From an uncultured Eubacteriales bacterium (GTDB lineage: Bacteria; Bacillota; Clostridia; Oscillospirales; Acutalibacteraceae): a DNA stretch of 38,830 bases. The notes under the pieces are model-generated. The model did not search any database. It saw only the letters and a list, made by a program, of their open reading frames with translations, and was not told the origin of the DNA. The translations under genes and the position numbers were made by a program. Location: NCBI GenBank assembly GCA_934488615.1, contig CAKSSJ010000022.1, forward strand, positions 1 through 38,830, in the 5' to 3' direction. Shown here piece by piece: positions 24,343-33,065 of this stretch (position 1 is its first letter; every line of letters starts with the position of its first letter).

Positions 24343-25538
24343 TGAAGAAGATTTTTTCTGTTTTGTTCGCCGCTGTCGTTATTGTCCTCAGCTGTTCCGC
24401 TTCGTTCGGCGTTGCGGCAAAGCAGATTAATGTTTCTAAGCTCAAGGGCACGGAAATCAATGTTTACAACTGGGGCGAATACATCTCAGACGGCGCCGAG
24501 GGTACGCTTGACGTAAACAAGGAATTCGAAAAAGAAACGGGAATCAAGGTCAATTACACAACCTACGATTCCAACGAAAATATGTACAATAAGATCAAGG
24601 GCGGCGGAGCAAACTACGATATAGTCATTCCGTCGGACTACATGATCGAACGCATGATAGACGAGGATTTGCTCGAAAAAATCAACTTTGACAATGTCCC
24701 GAATTACAAGAACATCATGCCGAAGTACAAAAATCTTTACTTTGACCCGAAGAATGAGTATTCAGTTCCCTACAATGTCGGCATGGTCGGACTTGTCTAT
24801 AACACCAAAATGGTTGAGGGTACACCCGACAGCTGGAGCATCATGTGGGACGAAAAGTACAAGGGTCAGGTGCTCATGTTCAATAACTCCCGTGACGCAT
24901 TCGGAATTGCTCAGTTCCTCTTGGGCATTGATATCAACACAACCAACGCTCAGGACTGGGAAAAGGCTTATGAAAAGCTCAAGAAGCAGAAGCCTATCGT
25001 TCAGTCATATGTCATGGACGACGTTTTCAATAAGATGGAGGGCGGCGAAGCTGCAATAGCCGCATATTATGCCGGCGACTGCATCAGCATGGCGGAGAAC
25101 AATCCCGACCTTGCGTTTGTTTATCCGAAGGAGGGCACGAATATTTTCGTCGATTCAATCTGTATTCCAAAGGGCTGTCAGAACAAGGAAGCGGCTGAGC
25201 TTTATATCAATTTCATGCTCAGAGAGGACATTGCACTTGCAAATGCCGAGTATATGTGTTATGCTACTCCTAACCAGGCGGTTCTTGATAATGAGGAATA
25301 TTCGCTCAGGGATAATGAAATGCTTTATCCCGACGAGGAGCATACTCCGCCGACCGAGTATTTCCACAATCTTGATTCCGAGATGCTTATGCTCATGACA
25401 TCGCTCTGGGATAATTTGAAAATAGAAGGCAACAACGACAGATCCGTTTATATAGGACTGATATCGTTTGCCCTGATCGTTATTGTTTATTTCATTTACA
25501 GAGCGATCCTGAAGAAAAAAAGAGAGAGCATGTATTGA
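24339..25538 (+). CDS. potD: Polyamine-binding protein with C-terminal membrane anchor
   Basis: The protein is 399 residues. An N-terminal signal peptide (about 1-27) precedes a periplasmic-binding-protein fold with VYNWGEYISDG, NYDIVIPSDYMIERM, VPYNVGMVGLVYN and AAIAAYYAGD, all typical of PotD/PotF. It delivers spermidine or putrescine to PotBC. Gram-positive PotD is normally a lipoprotein; here the only Cys context (VLSCSAS) is a poor lipobox. Instead the C-terminus has a second hydrophobic helix (about 370-388, IGLISFALIVIVYFIYRAIL) and a basic tail, so the protein is probably tethered by its C-terminus. Last of the coupled pot genes. Confidence 0.9.
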   Translation: MMKKIFSVLFAAVVIVLSCSASFGVAAKQINVSKLKGTEINVYNWGEYISDGAEGTLDVNKEFEKETGIKVNYTTYDSNENMYNKIKGGGANYDIVIPSDYMIERMIDEDLLEKINFDNVPNYKNIMPKYKNLYFDPKNEYSVPYNVGMVGLVYNTKMVEGTPDSWSIMWDEKYKGQVLMFNNSRDAFGIAQFLLGIDINTTNAQDWEKAYEKLKKQKPIVQSYVMDDVFNKMEGGEAAIAAYYAGDCISMAENNPDLAFVYPKEGTNIFVDSICIPKGCQNKEAAELYINFMLREDIALANAEYMCYATPNQAVLDNEEYSLRDNEMLYPDEEHTPPTEYFHNLDSEMLMLMTSLWDNLKIEGNNDRSVYIGLISFALIVIVYFIYRAILKKKRESMY

Positions 25539-25568
25539 TTTGTCATGCTTCTCCGAGAGGTGTAAAAA

Positions 25569-26846
25569 ATGAAGAAGTCAAGCTTCATAAAGCTGATATC
25601 AGTAATTCTGTGTATTGCCGCCGTGCTCGGCGTTCTTTCCGCATGCTCGTCAGATAAAAAGCCTGCAAAGAACGTTGACAGCGACAGTGCCGTTTCGTAT
25701 ATTGCTCCGAAATGGATCGTTTCGCCGACGATTGATGCCGAAGCAATTGAGCCGCTTGCCAGAGCGGATTATAACGACAGCACGAGGCACTATGATATCA
25801 GCTATGCCGATTGCTTCAAAATCAAACAGAACGGCAAATACGGCATCATTGATTATAACGGAAAGGTTGTAATCAAGCCGAGCTATGACAGCATTTTTGC
25901 AATCAGAAACAGTAAGGACTTCATCGGAGTTAAGAAGAATTCTGACGGAGAAACGGTTCAGACATATATTGATTATAAGACGTTTTCAACAGAAACCGCC
26001 TACAGAGACTATAACACACTCAGATACGAGTATTTATGGAACACCTCCGAAAATTCCGCAGTGTTTGTTCAGAATGACAACGGCGAGGTTTATAAGGATG
26101 ATCTGAAGGCGGCTTTGCCGGAGGTTGTCAGAGGTGTTAAGGATACCGACGGCGAGTATGTCGGCGACGGTACATACGGACTTTATATCAACGGCAGAAA
26201 TGTCATGGGAATGATTTATTCCGCCGCTGGCTGTTTCTCAAACGGAATGGCGGCATTTAAAGCCAACGGTATATGGGGCTACATTGACTCCAACGGCAAG
26301 ACAGTGCTCCCGTTCGGCTATGATGCGGTAAAGGGCTACAGCGTTTTCGGCGGCGAGGACACCCCGTATGAATGTTATGACGGATATGTGACCGTTACCA
26401 AGGACGGCAAATTCGGAATTTTCACTAACGAGGGCAAGCCTGTTACAGACATGATTTATGACAGCGCAACTCCTGTTGTCGGCGGAAGAGCATATGTTCT
26501 TGTTGACGGAAAATGGGGACTTGCATCGTTCGGCGATTCGACCTATGCCGATTCGAGAACCGAAGCAACAACCTTAAAGACCGAAATAACGACTGAAAAG
26601 ACAACCGAAAAGACCACTGAGAAAACGACCTCCGATGAAACAACGACGAATGAGGGCGCAGGAAACTATATTGTCAATACTGAGGGCTTGAAGCTTAGGA
26701 CGGATATCGGAACTCAGAACGATATTATTCTTGAGCTCAGCGAGGGTACGAAGCTGAAAATTGACAGAATATCGGACGGTTGGGGCCATACATATTATGA
26801 CGGTAATGAGGGCTGGGTAAGCCTTGATTATGTTGATAAGGAGTAA
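25569..26846 (+). CDS. Lipoprotein with WG repeats and SH3-like domain
   Basis: The protein is 425 residues. The lipobox VLSAC puts the lipidated Cys at residue 26. Residues 70-330 hold WG-type repeats with units NGKYGIID, NGIWGYID, DGKFGIFT and DGKWGLAS. A low-complexity linker with repeated TTEK units (about 335-360) leads to a bacterial SH3 domain (about 365-423) with GLKLRTDIG and DGNEGWVSLDYV. SH3b domains usually bind cell-wall peptides; WG repeats are of unknown function. GAGAGGTG precedes the ATG, 30 bases after potD, with no terminator between, so it may belong to the pot transcript. The pseudouridine synthase gene starts 3 bases after it. Confidence 0.82.
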   Translation: MKKSSFIKLISVILCIAAVLGVLSACSSDKKPAKNVDSDSAVSYIAPKWIVSPTIDAEAIEPLARADYNDSTRHYDISYADCFKIKQNGKYGIIDYNGKVVIKPSYDSIFAIRNSKDFIGVKKNSDGETVQTYIDYKTFSTETAYRDYNTLRYEYLWNTSENSAVFVQNDNGEVYKDDLKAALPEVVRGVKDTDGEYVGDGTYGLYINGRNVMGMIYSAAGCFSNGMAAFKANGIWGYIDSNGKTVLPFGYDAVKGYSVFGGEDTPYECYDGYVTVTKDGKFGIFTNEGKPVTDMIYDSATPVVGGRAYVLVDGKWGLASFGDSTYADSRTEATTLKTEITTEKTTEKTTEKTTSDETTTNEGAGNYIVNTEGLKLRTDIGTQNDIILELSEGTKLKIDRISDGWGHTYYDGNEGWVSLDYVDKE

Positions 26847-26849
26847 GCG

Positions 26850-27566
26850 ATGCTTCAGCGTCTTGATAAATTGATTGCCTCCCAGGGTAAATACAGCCGC
26901 AGAGAGGTGCAGGAGCTTATTAAAAGCGGAGCAGTCAAGGTCAACGGAGTTACGGTTCGCGACAGGGGAGCAAAGTCCGACGATGAAAAGGACATCGTCT
27001 CCGTAAACGGCGAACAGCTTGATTTTCAGCGCTTCGTTTACCTTATGCTCAATAAGCCCAAGGGTGTTGTCAGCGCAACCAACGACAAAAGCGAAAAGAC
27101 TGTTATCGACCTTGTTCCGAAAGAGTATAAAGGAAGAAATCTTTTCCCCGCAGGACGGCTCGACATCACAACAACGGGCTTTGTCCTTATCACCGATGAC
27201 GGCGACTTCGCACACAGGATACTTTCGCCGAAGAACCACATTGAAAAGACCTATGAGGCACGTCTTGCCGAAAAAGTGACCGACGAGCAGATAAAAAGAG
27301 TCAGCGAGGGAATTGAGCTGAAGGACGGAACAAAATGTCTGCCGGCGAAGGTGACCGTCATTGAGGACGGCGACGAGCCGCTGGTCGAAATCAAGATCTG
27401 CGAGGGTAAATATCATCAGATTAAGAGAATGTTTGCGGCCGCAGGCAACGGAGTAATCGGCCTGAAGCGAACACAAATGGGCGGTTTGATGCTTGACCCG
27501 AACCTCAAAGAGGGCGAATGCCGTTTGCTCACCGTTCGGGAGGTTCAAATAATAGAAAACGGATAA
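26850..27566 (+). CDS. rsuA: 16S rRNA pseudouridine synthase, RsuA/RluB family
   Basis: The protein is 238 residues. An N-terminal S4 RNA-binding domain (residues 1-60, RLDKLIASQGKYSRREVQEL) is followed by the catalytic domain with LNKPKGVVSA, the active-site Asp105 in GRLDITTTG, KTYEARL, and EGKYHQIKRMF. Members convert one uridine in rRNA to pseudouridine; sequence alone does not fix whether the target is 16S U516 or a 23S site. The start is 3 bases after the lipoprotein stop, with AAGGAG just before it, so it is at least translationally linked to that gene. No clear terminator follows. Confidence 0.88.
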   Translation: MLQRLDKLIASQGKYSRREVQELIKSGAVKVNGVTVRDRGAKSDDEKDIVSVNGEQLDFQRFVYLMLNKPKGVVSATNDKSEKTVIDLVPKEYKGRNLFPAGRLDITTTGFVLITDDGDFAHRILSPKNHIEKTYEARLAEKVTDEQIKRVSEGIELKDGTKCLPAKVTVIEDGDEPLVEIKICEGKYHQIKRMFAAAGNGVIGLKRTQMGGLMLDPNLKEGECRLLTVREVQIIENG

Positions 27567-27665
27567 ATTCCGGAATGTTTAAGCTTTTCGGACATATTAT
27601 ATTTATAAAATAATGTTTTAATTATAATGTATGAATTCGGGAAAAGTCGGTTTTAACAAAAAGCC

Positions 27666-27694
27666 TTGACTTTTTCCGATGAATACACTATAAT
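27666..27694 (+). promoter_or_regulatory. Sigma-A promoter of greA-lysS
   Basis: TTGACT (27666-27671), 17 bp, TATAAT (27689-27694). Confidence 0.8.
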
Positions 27695-27705
27695 AGCAAT
27701 ATTGC

Positions 27706-27728
27706 TGTACTTTGGTGTTTAAAGTACA
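27706..27728 (+). promoter_or_regulatory. Hairpin at the 5' end of the greA leader
   Basis: TGTACTTT (27706-27713) pairs perfectly with AAAGTACA (27721-27728) around a 7-base loop, a few bases after the predicted start of transcription. It could stabilise the 5' end. No T run follows it. Confidence 0.45.
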
Positions 27729-27786
27729 GGCTTTTGTCTGTATCACGACCAAAATACCGAGTAATTGCATTGAAAGGATGAAAATT

Positions 27787-28263
27787 ATGGCACAGGAAAT
27801 CTTGCTTACAGCCGAGGCTTACAAAAAGAAAAATGATGAGCTGGAATATCTTAAAACAACGGGACGTGACGAGATAGCCGAAAGAATCAAAGAGGCCAGA
27901 TCATTCGGAGATCTTTCTGAAAACAGCGAATATGATGAGGCATTGAACGATCAGGCTAAAATGGAGGCTAAAATCGCTCAGCTCGAAAATGAAATGAAGA
28001 ACGCTAAAATTCTTGACGAAAGCGCAATTACTACCGAGGCTATTCACGTCGGCTCAAAGGTTAAGATCCGCGACGTTGAATACGGCGATATTGAGGAATA
28101 CAAGATTCTCGGCGAGAGCCAGGCAAACCCCGATGAGGGTATCATTTCGGATCAGTCGGCAGTCGGTAAGGCTCTTATCGGCAACAAGGTCGGCGATGTT
28201 GTCAATGTTCATCTTCCGAACGGCAACGTTATTTCCTTTGAGGTTCTTGAAATTTCAATATAA
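27787..28263 (+). CDS. greA: Transcription elongation factor GreA
   Basis: The protein is 158 residues, the standard length. The N-terminal coiled coil (about 5-75) carries the acidic tip GDLSENSEYDEA that enters the RNA polymerase channel and triggers cleavage of backtracked RNA. The C-terminal FKBP-like domain has VGSKVKIRDVEYGDIEEYKI and SAVGKALIGNKVGDVV. ATG 27787 follows AAAGGA by 8 bases; ATG 27778 overlaps that site, and the open frame from 27712 runs through the leader hairpin. lysS follows, the greA-lysS order common in Firmicutes. Confidence 0.95.
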   Translation: MAQEILLTAEAYKKKNDELEYLKTTGRDEIAERIKEARSFGDLSENSEYDEALNDQAKMEAKIAQLENEMKNAKILDESAITTEAIHVGSKVKIRDVEYGDIEEYKILGESQANPDEGIISDQSAVGKALIGNKVGDVVNVHLPNGNVISFEVLEISI

Positions 28264-28269
28264 ACATAT

Positions 28270-28295
28270 CGGGCGCAGGCTTAGCCTTACGCCCG
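28270..28295 (+). other. GC-rich hairpin between greA and lysS
   Basis: CGGGCG (28270-28275) pairs with CGCCCG (28290-28295), with an inner GGC/GCC pairing. Only CTTTG follows, so it is at most a weak terminator; it may be a processing or attenuation point. Confidence 0.4.
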
Positions 28296-28337
28296 CTTTG
28301 ACTGTTAAAACTTTTTGCTATGAATGGAGAGTTGAAT

Positions 28338-30338
28338 ATGGCAGAAGAAAAAAATACTCCCGTTGTTGAGACGGAGGAGAACACCAATGAACTCAGAAAA
28401 ATCAGGGTTGACAAGCTTGTTGCGCTTCAGCAAGCAGGCAAGGACCCGTTTCAGATAACGACTGCGGAGCAGTCGGCAACCAGTGCGGAAATTACAGCCG
28501 CCTTCGAGAAGCTTGAGGCAGAGACAAACGAGCTTCCCGAGGATCAGAGACCCGAGCAGGTCAGAATTGAGGATGTAACTCTCTGCGGACGTATCATGAC
28601 CTGGAGAGACATGGGCAAGGCCAACTTTATTGATATCACCGACCGCGCAGGACGTATGCAGGTATATGTCAGAATGAACGATATCGGCGAGGACGAGTTT
28701 GCCGAGTTCAAAAAGTGGGATATCGGCGATATTATCGAGGTCAAGGGCTTTGTTTTCAGAACACGCAGAGGTCAGATCTCCGTTCATGCTCAGAACGTAA
28801 GACTTCTTTCAAAGTCGCTTCTTCCGCTTCCCGAGAAGTTCCACGGCCTTAAGGATACCGACACGAGATACCGTCAGCGTTATCTTGACCTTATCGTTAA
28901 TCCCGACGTTAAGACAACATTCTATAAGCGTTCGCTTATTATAAAGAAGATTAGAAACTTCCTTGACGAGAAAAACTTCGTTGAGGTTGAAACTCCGATT
29001 CTCGTTTCAAACGCAGGCGGTGCGGCGGCAAGACCATTTGTCACTCATCATAATTCACTCAATGAGGACTTCAAGCTCAGAATTTCCCTTGAGCTTTACC
29101 TCAAGCGCCTTATCATCGGCGGCATGGAGAGAGTTTACGAGATCGGCAGAGTTTTCCGTAACGAGGGCATGGACACGAGACACAACCCCGAGTTCACTCT
29201 TATGGAGCTTTATCAGGCATATACCGATTATTACGGCATGATGGATCTCACCGAGAGCATGTTCAGATACCTCGCAACCGAGGTTTGCGGCTCAACGACA
29301 ATTACTTACGGCGACAAGGAAATCGACCTCGGCAAGCCGTTCGAGAGACTCACAATGACAGATGCCGTTAAGAAGTATGCAGGCGTTGATTTTGATGCAG
29401 TCAAGGACGATGCGGAAGCAAAGAAACTTGCTAAAGAGCGCAATATTGAGTTTGAGGAGCGCCACACAAAGGGCGATATTCTCAATCTTTTCTTCGAGGA
29501 GTTCTGCGAGGACAAGCTCATCCAGCCGACATTCATTATGGATCACCCGGTTGATATTTCTCCGCTTACAAAGAGAAAGCCGTCAAGACCGGATCAGGTT
29601 GAGCGTTTCGAGCTTTATATCAACACTTGGGAGATGTGTAACGCATATTCCGAGCTTAATGACCCGATCGATCAGCGTGAGCGTTTCAAGGCTCAGGACG
29701 CAGCCGCGGCGGCAGGCGACGAAGAAGCTAACCACACCGATGAGGATTTCCTCACCGCTATGGAGTACGGTATGCCCCCGACAGGCGGTATCGGCTACGG
29801 TATCGACCGTCTTGTAATGCTTCTTACAAACAGCCCCTCGATCAGAGATGTTTTGCTCTTCCCGACCATGAAACCGCTTGATTCGGACAAGAAGTACGAC
29901 AAGCCGGTTCAGCCTGCTGCAGAGGAAACAGCGGAAGAAAATGAAGAAGCCTCGGAGAATATAGATTTTTCAAATGTTAAAATTGAACCTTTATTCAAGG
30001 AATATGTAGATTTTGATACTTTTGCAAAATCCGATTTCCGAGCAGTTAAGATTTTAGCTTGCGAAGCAGTGCCGAAGTCAAAGAAGCTTCTTAAGTTTAC
30101 ATTGGACGACGGTGAACGTAAAGACCGTGTGATTTTAAGCGGTATTCACGCTTATTATGAGCCTGAGGAGCTTATCGGCAAGACCTGTATCGCAATCACA
30201 AATCTTCCGCCGAGAGCTATGATGGGCATTGATTCCTGTGGTATGCTTCTTTCCGCTATTCATGAGGAAGAGGGCGAAGAAAAGCTTCATCTTCTGATGG
30301 TTGATGACCACATTCCGGCAGGCGCAAAGCTTTATTGA
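28338..30338 (+). CDS. lysS: Lysyl-tRNA synthetase (class II) fused to a Trbp111/EMAP-like tRNA-binding domain
   Basis: The protein is 666 residues; typical bacterial LysRS has about 500. Residues 1-180 hold the OB-fold anticodon domain (GRIMTWRDMGKANFIDI). The class II core follows: motif 2 FRNEGMDTRHNPEFTLMELY and motif 3 PPTGGIGYGIDRL. The core ends near 515, then an acidic linker, then an extra domain (about 545-666): FAKSDFRAVKILACEAVPKS, VILSGIHAYYEPEELIGK and MGIDSCGMLLSA. That is the tRNA-binding domain of the MetRS C-terminus and Trbp111. ATG 28338 lies 8 bases after GGAG; ATG 28320 has no site. Confidence 0.93.
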   Translation: MAEEKNTPVVETEENTNELRKIRVDKLVALQQAGKDPFQITTAEQSATSAEITAAFEKLEAETNELPEDQRPEQVRIEDVTLCGRIMTWRDMGKANFIDITDRAGRMQVYVRMNDIGEDEFAEFKKWDIGDIIEVKGFVFRTRRGQISVHAQNVRLLSKSLLPLPEKFHGLKDTDTRYRQRYLDLIVNPDVKTTFYKRSLIIKKIRNFLDEKNFVEVETPILVSNAGGAAARPFVTHHNSLNEDFKLRISLELYLKRLIIGGMERVYEIGRVFRNEGMDTRHNPEFTLMELYQAYTDYYGMMDLTESMFRYLATEVCGSTTITYGDKEIDLGKPFERLTMTDAVKKYAGVDFDAVKDDAEAKKLAKERNIEFEERHTKGDILNLFFEEFCEDKLIQPTFIMDHPVDISPLTKRKPSRPDQVERFELYINTWEMCNAYSELNDPIDQRERFKAQDAAAAAGDEEANHTDEDFLTAMEYGMPPTGGIGYGIDRLVMLLTNSPSIRDVLLFPTMKPLDSDKKYDKPVQPAAEETAEENEEASENIDFSNVKIEPLFKEYVDFDTFAKSDFRAVKILACEAVPKSKKLLKFTLDDGERKDRVILSGIHAYYEPEELIGKTCIAITNLPPRAMMGIDSCGMLLSAIHEEEGEEKLHLLMVDDHIPAGAKLY

Positions 30339-30347
30339 TAATAAACG

Positions 30348-30376
30348 GGCAGTCCCAAAAGGGGATTGCCTTTTTA
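30348..30376 (+). terminator. Rho-independent terminator after lysS (copy 1 of a repeated hairpin)
   Basis: GGCAGTCCC (30348-30356) pairs with GGGATTGCC (30362-30370), one wobble, followed by T5. The same stem recurs at 31637 and 33491. Confidence 0.88.
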
Positions 30377-30393
30377 AATCTTAATTTCATAAT

Positions 30394-30405
30394 TGTCATA
30401 TGACA
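30394..30405. promoter_or_regulatory. Perfect 12 bp palindrome, possible operator
   Basis: TGTCATATGACA is an exact palindrome 36 bp upstream of the -10 box of the next gene. It may bind a dimeric regulator; the protein is unknown. Confidence 0.35.
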
Positions 30406-30438
30406 CTTTTGAAATTGTACTGTTTTTTTGTTTTATTA

Positions 30439-30447
30439 TGCTATAAT
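30439..30447 (+). promoter_or_regulatory. Extended -10 promoter of the lipoprotein gene
   Basis: TGCTATAAT is an extended -10 element. No good -35 lies at the normal distance (TTGTAC is 21 bp away). The ATG is about 60 bases downstream. Confidence 0.5.
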
Positions 30448-30508
30448 TAAATTGTTGAATTGTATACATATAAATTATCTACAAAAAACAGTAAAAGGGG
30501 ATTTGTTA

Positions 30509-31594
30509 ATGAAGAATATTATTAAGATGATAGCTTTTTTTATTGTTTTTGTCATGCTTTTTTCATTTAACGGTTGCAATTCCAAAAAAGATAATAATTC
30601 CGGAGCTGACATAAGTAATGTAAAAGGTGTTGAAAATAACGCTTCTAAAAAAGAGAAAGTTAAGATAACAAAAACGCCCGCCAAGTCCGTGGAGACGGAG
30701 AAATACGAGACTGCTGATTTCAGTATCACCATCCCCAAGGGCTGGCAGGTCAAAACAGGCGGAGCGAACATGAGCTTTTCTGTCACCGCATACGACCCCG
30801 ATGAACCGCGCAACAGCATACTTTATCGGCTGAAGCTGGAGCCGCTGCTGCACACGCAGGAGGGCAAGGAACTCTGGCAGAACGAGTACAAAAAGAATTC
30901 CATCTACGCCGATTTTGCCAATGCTCCGGTGCTGGAGGATCCGACCACCGAGGGTTTGTTCAAGGTCCTTCTTCCGGATTTCACCGTTACCGACCGCTGC
31001 CCCGCCTCCTCTGCCTACGGAGCCCTTGCTCTGGGCGATGAGATCCTCCGCGCCACATACACCGATTCCGGCGGCCCTGCTGAGGGCTTGTTCACCGCCA
31101 GTATTGTGGATTTCGGCAGCGTTCCCATGTGGGACGGCATTTTGGATTGGAATTTCAAGCAGGTAGATGCCGGCTACTACATGGCGTACAATATAGCAAT
31201 AGTCACGGCAGCCAAGGATTCCTTTTTGGATTGGAGCGAGCTGCTCCTCAAATGTATCAATACCCTGCAATTCTCCGACAGTTTTGTCGCCGCTACCATT
31301 AAGGCAAGCGACGATCAGGTAAAGCAGTCCCGGCAGATCAGCCAAAATTTCAACGAAACTATGGACGGTATCATGTCCTCCTGGGAGAACCGCAACAAAA
31401 GCTATGACATTATGAGCCAGAAGCAGAGTGACGCCACTCTCGGCTATGAGCGTGTGTATGATACCGAAACAAATGAGATCTACAAAGCGACAAACGGCTT
31501 TACCGATGTTTACGACGGCAAGCGCTATAAGCCCGTGACCGACGACAATATGTATGCCGAGCCTATCAGCGGCTATATTGAAAAAGATGATTAA
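30509..31594 (+). CDS. Putative lipoprotein of unknown function, mosaic composition
   Basis: The protein is 361 residues. The signal peptide ends at a marginal lipobox (SFNGC, Cys23), followed by a polar Lys/Asn linker to about residue 55. The body starts near YETADFSITIPKGWQVK, a beta-strand pattern seen in several extracytoplasmic domains, but I recognise no family. The first 55 or so codons are AT-rich like the region, whereas the body prefers CTG, CCG, GGC and GCC and looks foreign. AAGGGG lies 8 bases before ATG 30509; the open frame from 30428 starts inside the promoter. Near-identical terminators lie on both sides. Confidence 0.65.
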   Translation: MKNIIKMIAFFIVFVMLFSFNGCNSKKDNNSGADISNVKGVENNASKKEKVKITKTPAKSVETEKYETADFSITIPKGWQVKTGGANMSFSVTAYDPDEPRNSILYRLKLEPLLHTQEGKELWQNEYKKNSIYADFANAPVLEDPTTEGLFKVLLPDFTVTDRCPASSAYGALALGDEILRATYTDSGGPAEGLFTASIVDFGSVPMWDGILDWNFKQVDAGYYMAYNIAIVTAAKDSFLDWSELLLKCINTLQFSDSFVAATIKASDDQVKQSRQISQNFNETMDGIMSSWENRNKSYDIMSQKQSDATLGYERVYDTETNEIYKATNGFTDVYDGKRYKPVTDDNMYAEPISGYIEKDD

Positions 31595-31636
31595 GCTTTT
31601 TTGTTACTTTAAATATACAGAAGTATATTAAATTAC

Positions 31637-31658
31637 GGGCAGTCCTTTTGGATTGCCC
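31637..31658 (+). terminator. Hairpin terminator, copy 2 of the repeated stem
   Basis: GGGCAGTCC (31637-31645) pairs with GGATTGCCC (31650-31658) around TTTT. The following ATTTGTC is a weak T run, so read-through into the next gene is likely. Confidence 0.65.
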
Positions 31659-31686
31659 ATTTGTCAAACAGGAAAGGTAAATATTT

Positions 31687-33042
31687 ATGGATAGTTTAAA
31701 TAATTCGACATTTATTTTCTTACCGTTTAGCTATAATGATAATCGAAAATATAAAGCCATTATTGATACGTGTGATAAAAGCGAATCATGGACACTTTGC
31801 GATGATAAAATAAAATATCTTCTTAAATTTGTATCAGATAAAATTGACAATAAAAACAGAGATAAATGCCAATGCTTTCATTATATCCTCAATGATTCCG
31901 TTAGAGAAAAGTTTGGACTTGGTACGGATAAAGAATGGTTTTCAACACCGGAACATTCAATAAAAGGTGAAACAGTGAGTTATAAATTCAGAATATTAAA
32001 TGCTCAGCTGTTTGTATTTAGCACGGCAATCGGAATAATCTCGTTTAATATTGAATTTGAAAAGTCCGATACATTTTGGATTTCAAATGCTTTGTATCAT
32101 TTGAAAAAAGTTTCAAGAGAGAAAATATTTAACGAGAAAGAAGATTCTTTTTCAACAATGCTTGATTTGTCTGTAAATATAACAAATGAATTGTGTAATA
32201 TAAGTAAAGTTGACTTTTTTTATTATGCAAATCCTTCAACAGAAAGAGCCAATGTTTTTTCATACATTGAAGTTGATTCCTTAGATAATTACAAAAATGA
32301 CTTGTTTTTTCTTAGAAGATGTTATAGTGACGGTTATATTTATACTGAGAACATAGAAGCAGAATCAAGGGAAATTATTAAAGCTTCAAAGGAGATTTTT
32401 TGGGGTGTATCGTCAGAGGCTGCCGTCTGTTTGACTTGCCCCTCCTTAGGAAGAAGAGACTTTATTAAAAATACTTTTTTTACTAATTTTAATGCGCAGT
32501 ATCTATTTATGTACGTTTTACTGCTCCATCAGAAATATGTGCTTTATATGTTTATGACAAATATAGGTATAGGTACATATAATAATTTGGAGCCGCTTGA
32601 AGAATACAGAAATCAGCTTTATGAATTTGAAAATGATTTTGTTTTTTCCATGGTTACGGAAGTGCCGCAGTATCAAAATCTTTATGATAGAATTACTGAG
32701 GTCTTTGCATTAAAACAGATTTTTGAAGATGTTCATGAACCACTGATTTCACTTGAGGAAATTCGCCGTGAAAAGGATGACAAAGAATCCAAAATTAGGG
32801 AAGATCGTGTAAATAATGCCTTATGGTTTCTTACAATTTTAAGCGTTTTTTCGGCGCTTATTGACAGCTTTGATTTTAGCGAAAAGTTTGGTGGATGGTT
32901 TTTAAACGAGAAAGGAATTATAATAGCACAGGTAATTTGTATAGTATTGATCTTTGCTTGTTTGATTTATAATTTCGGAAGTCGTTTTATACAAAAGATT
33001 AGGAAGAATAAACTTAAGAATAAATCAGAAAAAAATAATTAA
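31687..33042 (+). CDS. Unknown protein with large soluble domain and two C-terminal membrane helices
   Basis: The protein is 451 residues, strongly AT-rich (Lys, Asn, Ile, Phe). The soluble part (1-330) is unrecognised. A charged, probably coiled segment (about 345-375, SLEEIRREKDDKESKIREDR) leads to helix 1 (about 377-396), a short loop, and helix 2 (about 410-431), then a Lys-rich tail. The order soluble domain, long helix, two C-terminal helices recalls CorA-type channels, but the GMN motif is missing. GGAAAGG lies 9 bases before the ATG. A 2H-phosphoesterase-like gene follows after 23 bases. Membrane effector or sensor is only a guess. Confidence 0.6.
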   Translation: MDSLNNSTFIFLPFSYNDNRKYKAIIDTCDKSESWTLCDDKIKYLLKFVSDKIDNKNRDKCQCFHYILNDSVREKFGLGTDKEWFSTPEHSIKGETVSYKFRILNAQLFVFSTAIGIISFNIEFEKSDTFWISNALYHLKKVSREKIFNEKEDSFSTMLDLSVNITNELCNISKVDFFYYANPSTERANVFSYIEVDSLDNYKNDLFFLRRCYSDGYIYTENIEAESREIIKASKEIFWGVSSEAAVCLTCPSLGRRDFIKNTFFTNFNAQYLFMYVLLLHQKYVLYMFMTNIGIGTYNNLEPLEEYRNQLYEFENDFVFSMVTEVPQYQNLYDRITEVFALKQIFEDVHEPLISLEEIRREKDDKESKIREDRVNNALWFLTILSVFSALIDSFDFSEKFGGWFLNEKGIIIAQVICIVLIFACLIYNFGSRFIQKIRKNKLKNKSEKNN

Positions 33043-33065
33043 TTATAATTGTTTCGGAGGAAAAT

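Noticed and set aside
26575..26650. Short tandem repeat that might be a CRISPR or satellite
   Set aside because: It encodes the Thr/Glu/Lys linker of the WG/SH3 lipoprotein in frame and has no spacers.
26574..27548. 324-codon minus-strand frame under the pseudouridine synthase and lipoprotein genes
   Set aside because: The plus-strand genes are certain; the long frame is a by-product of their codon use.
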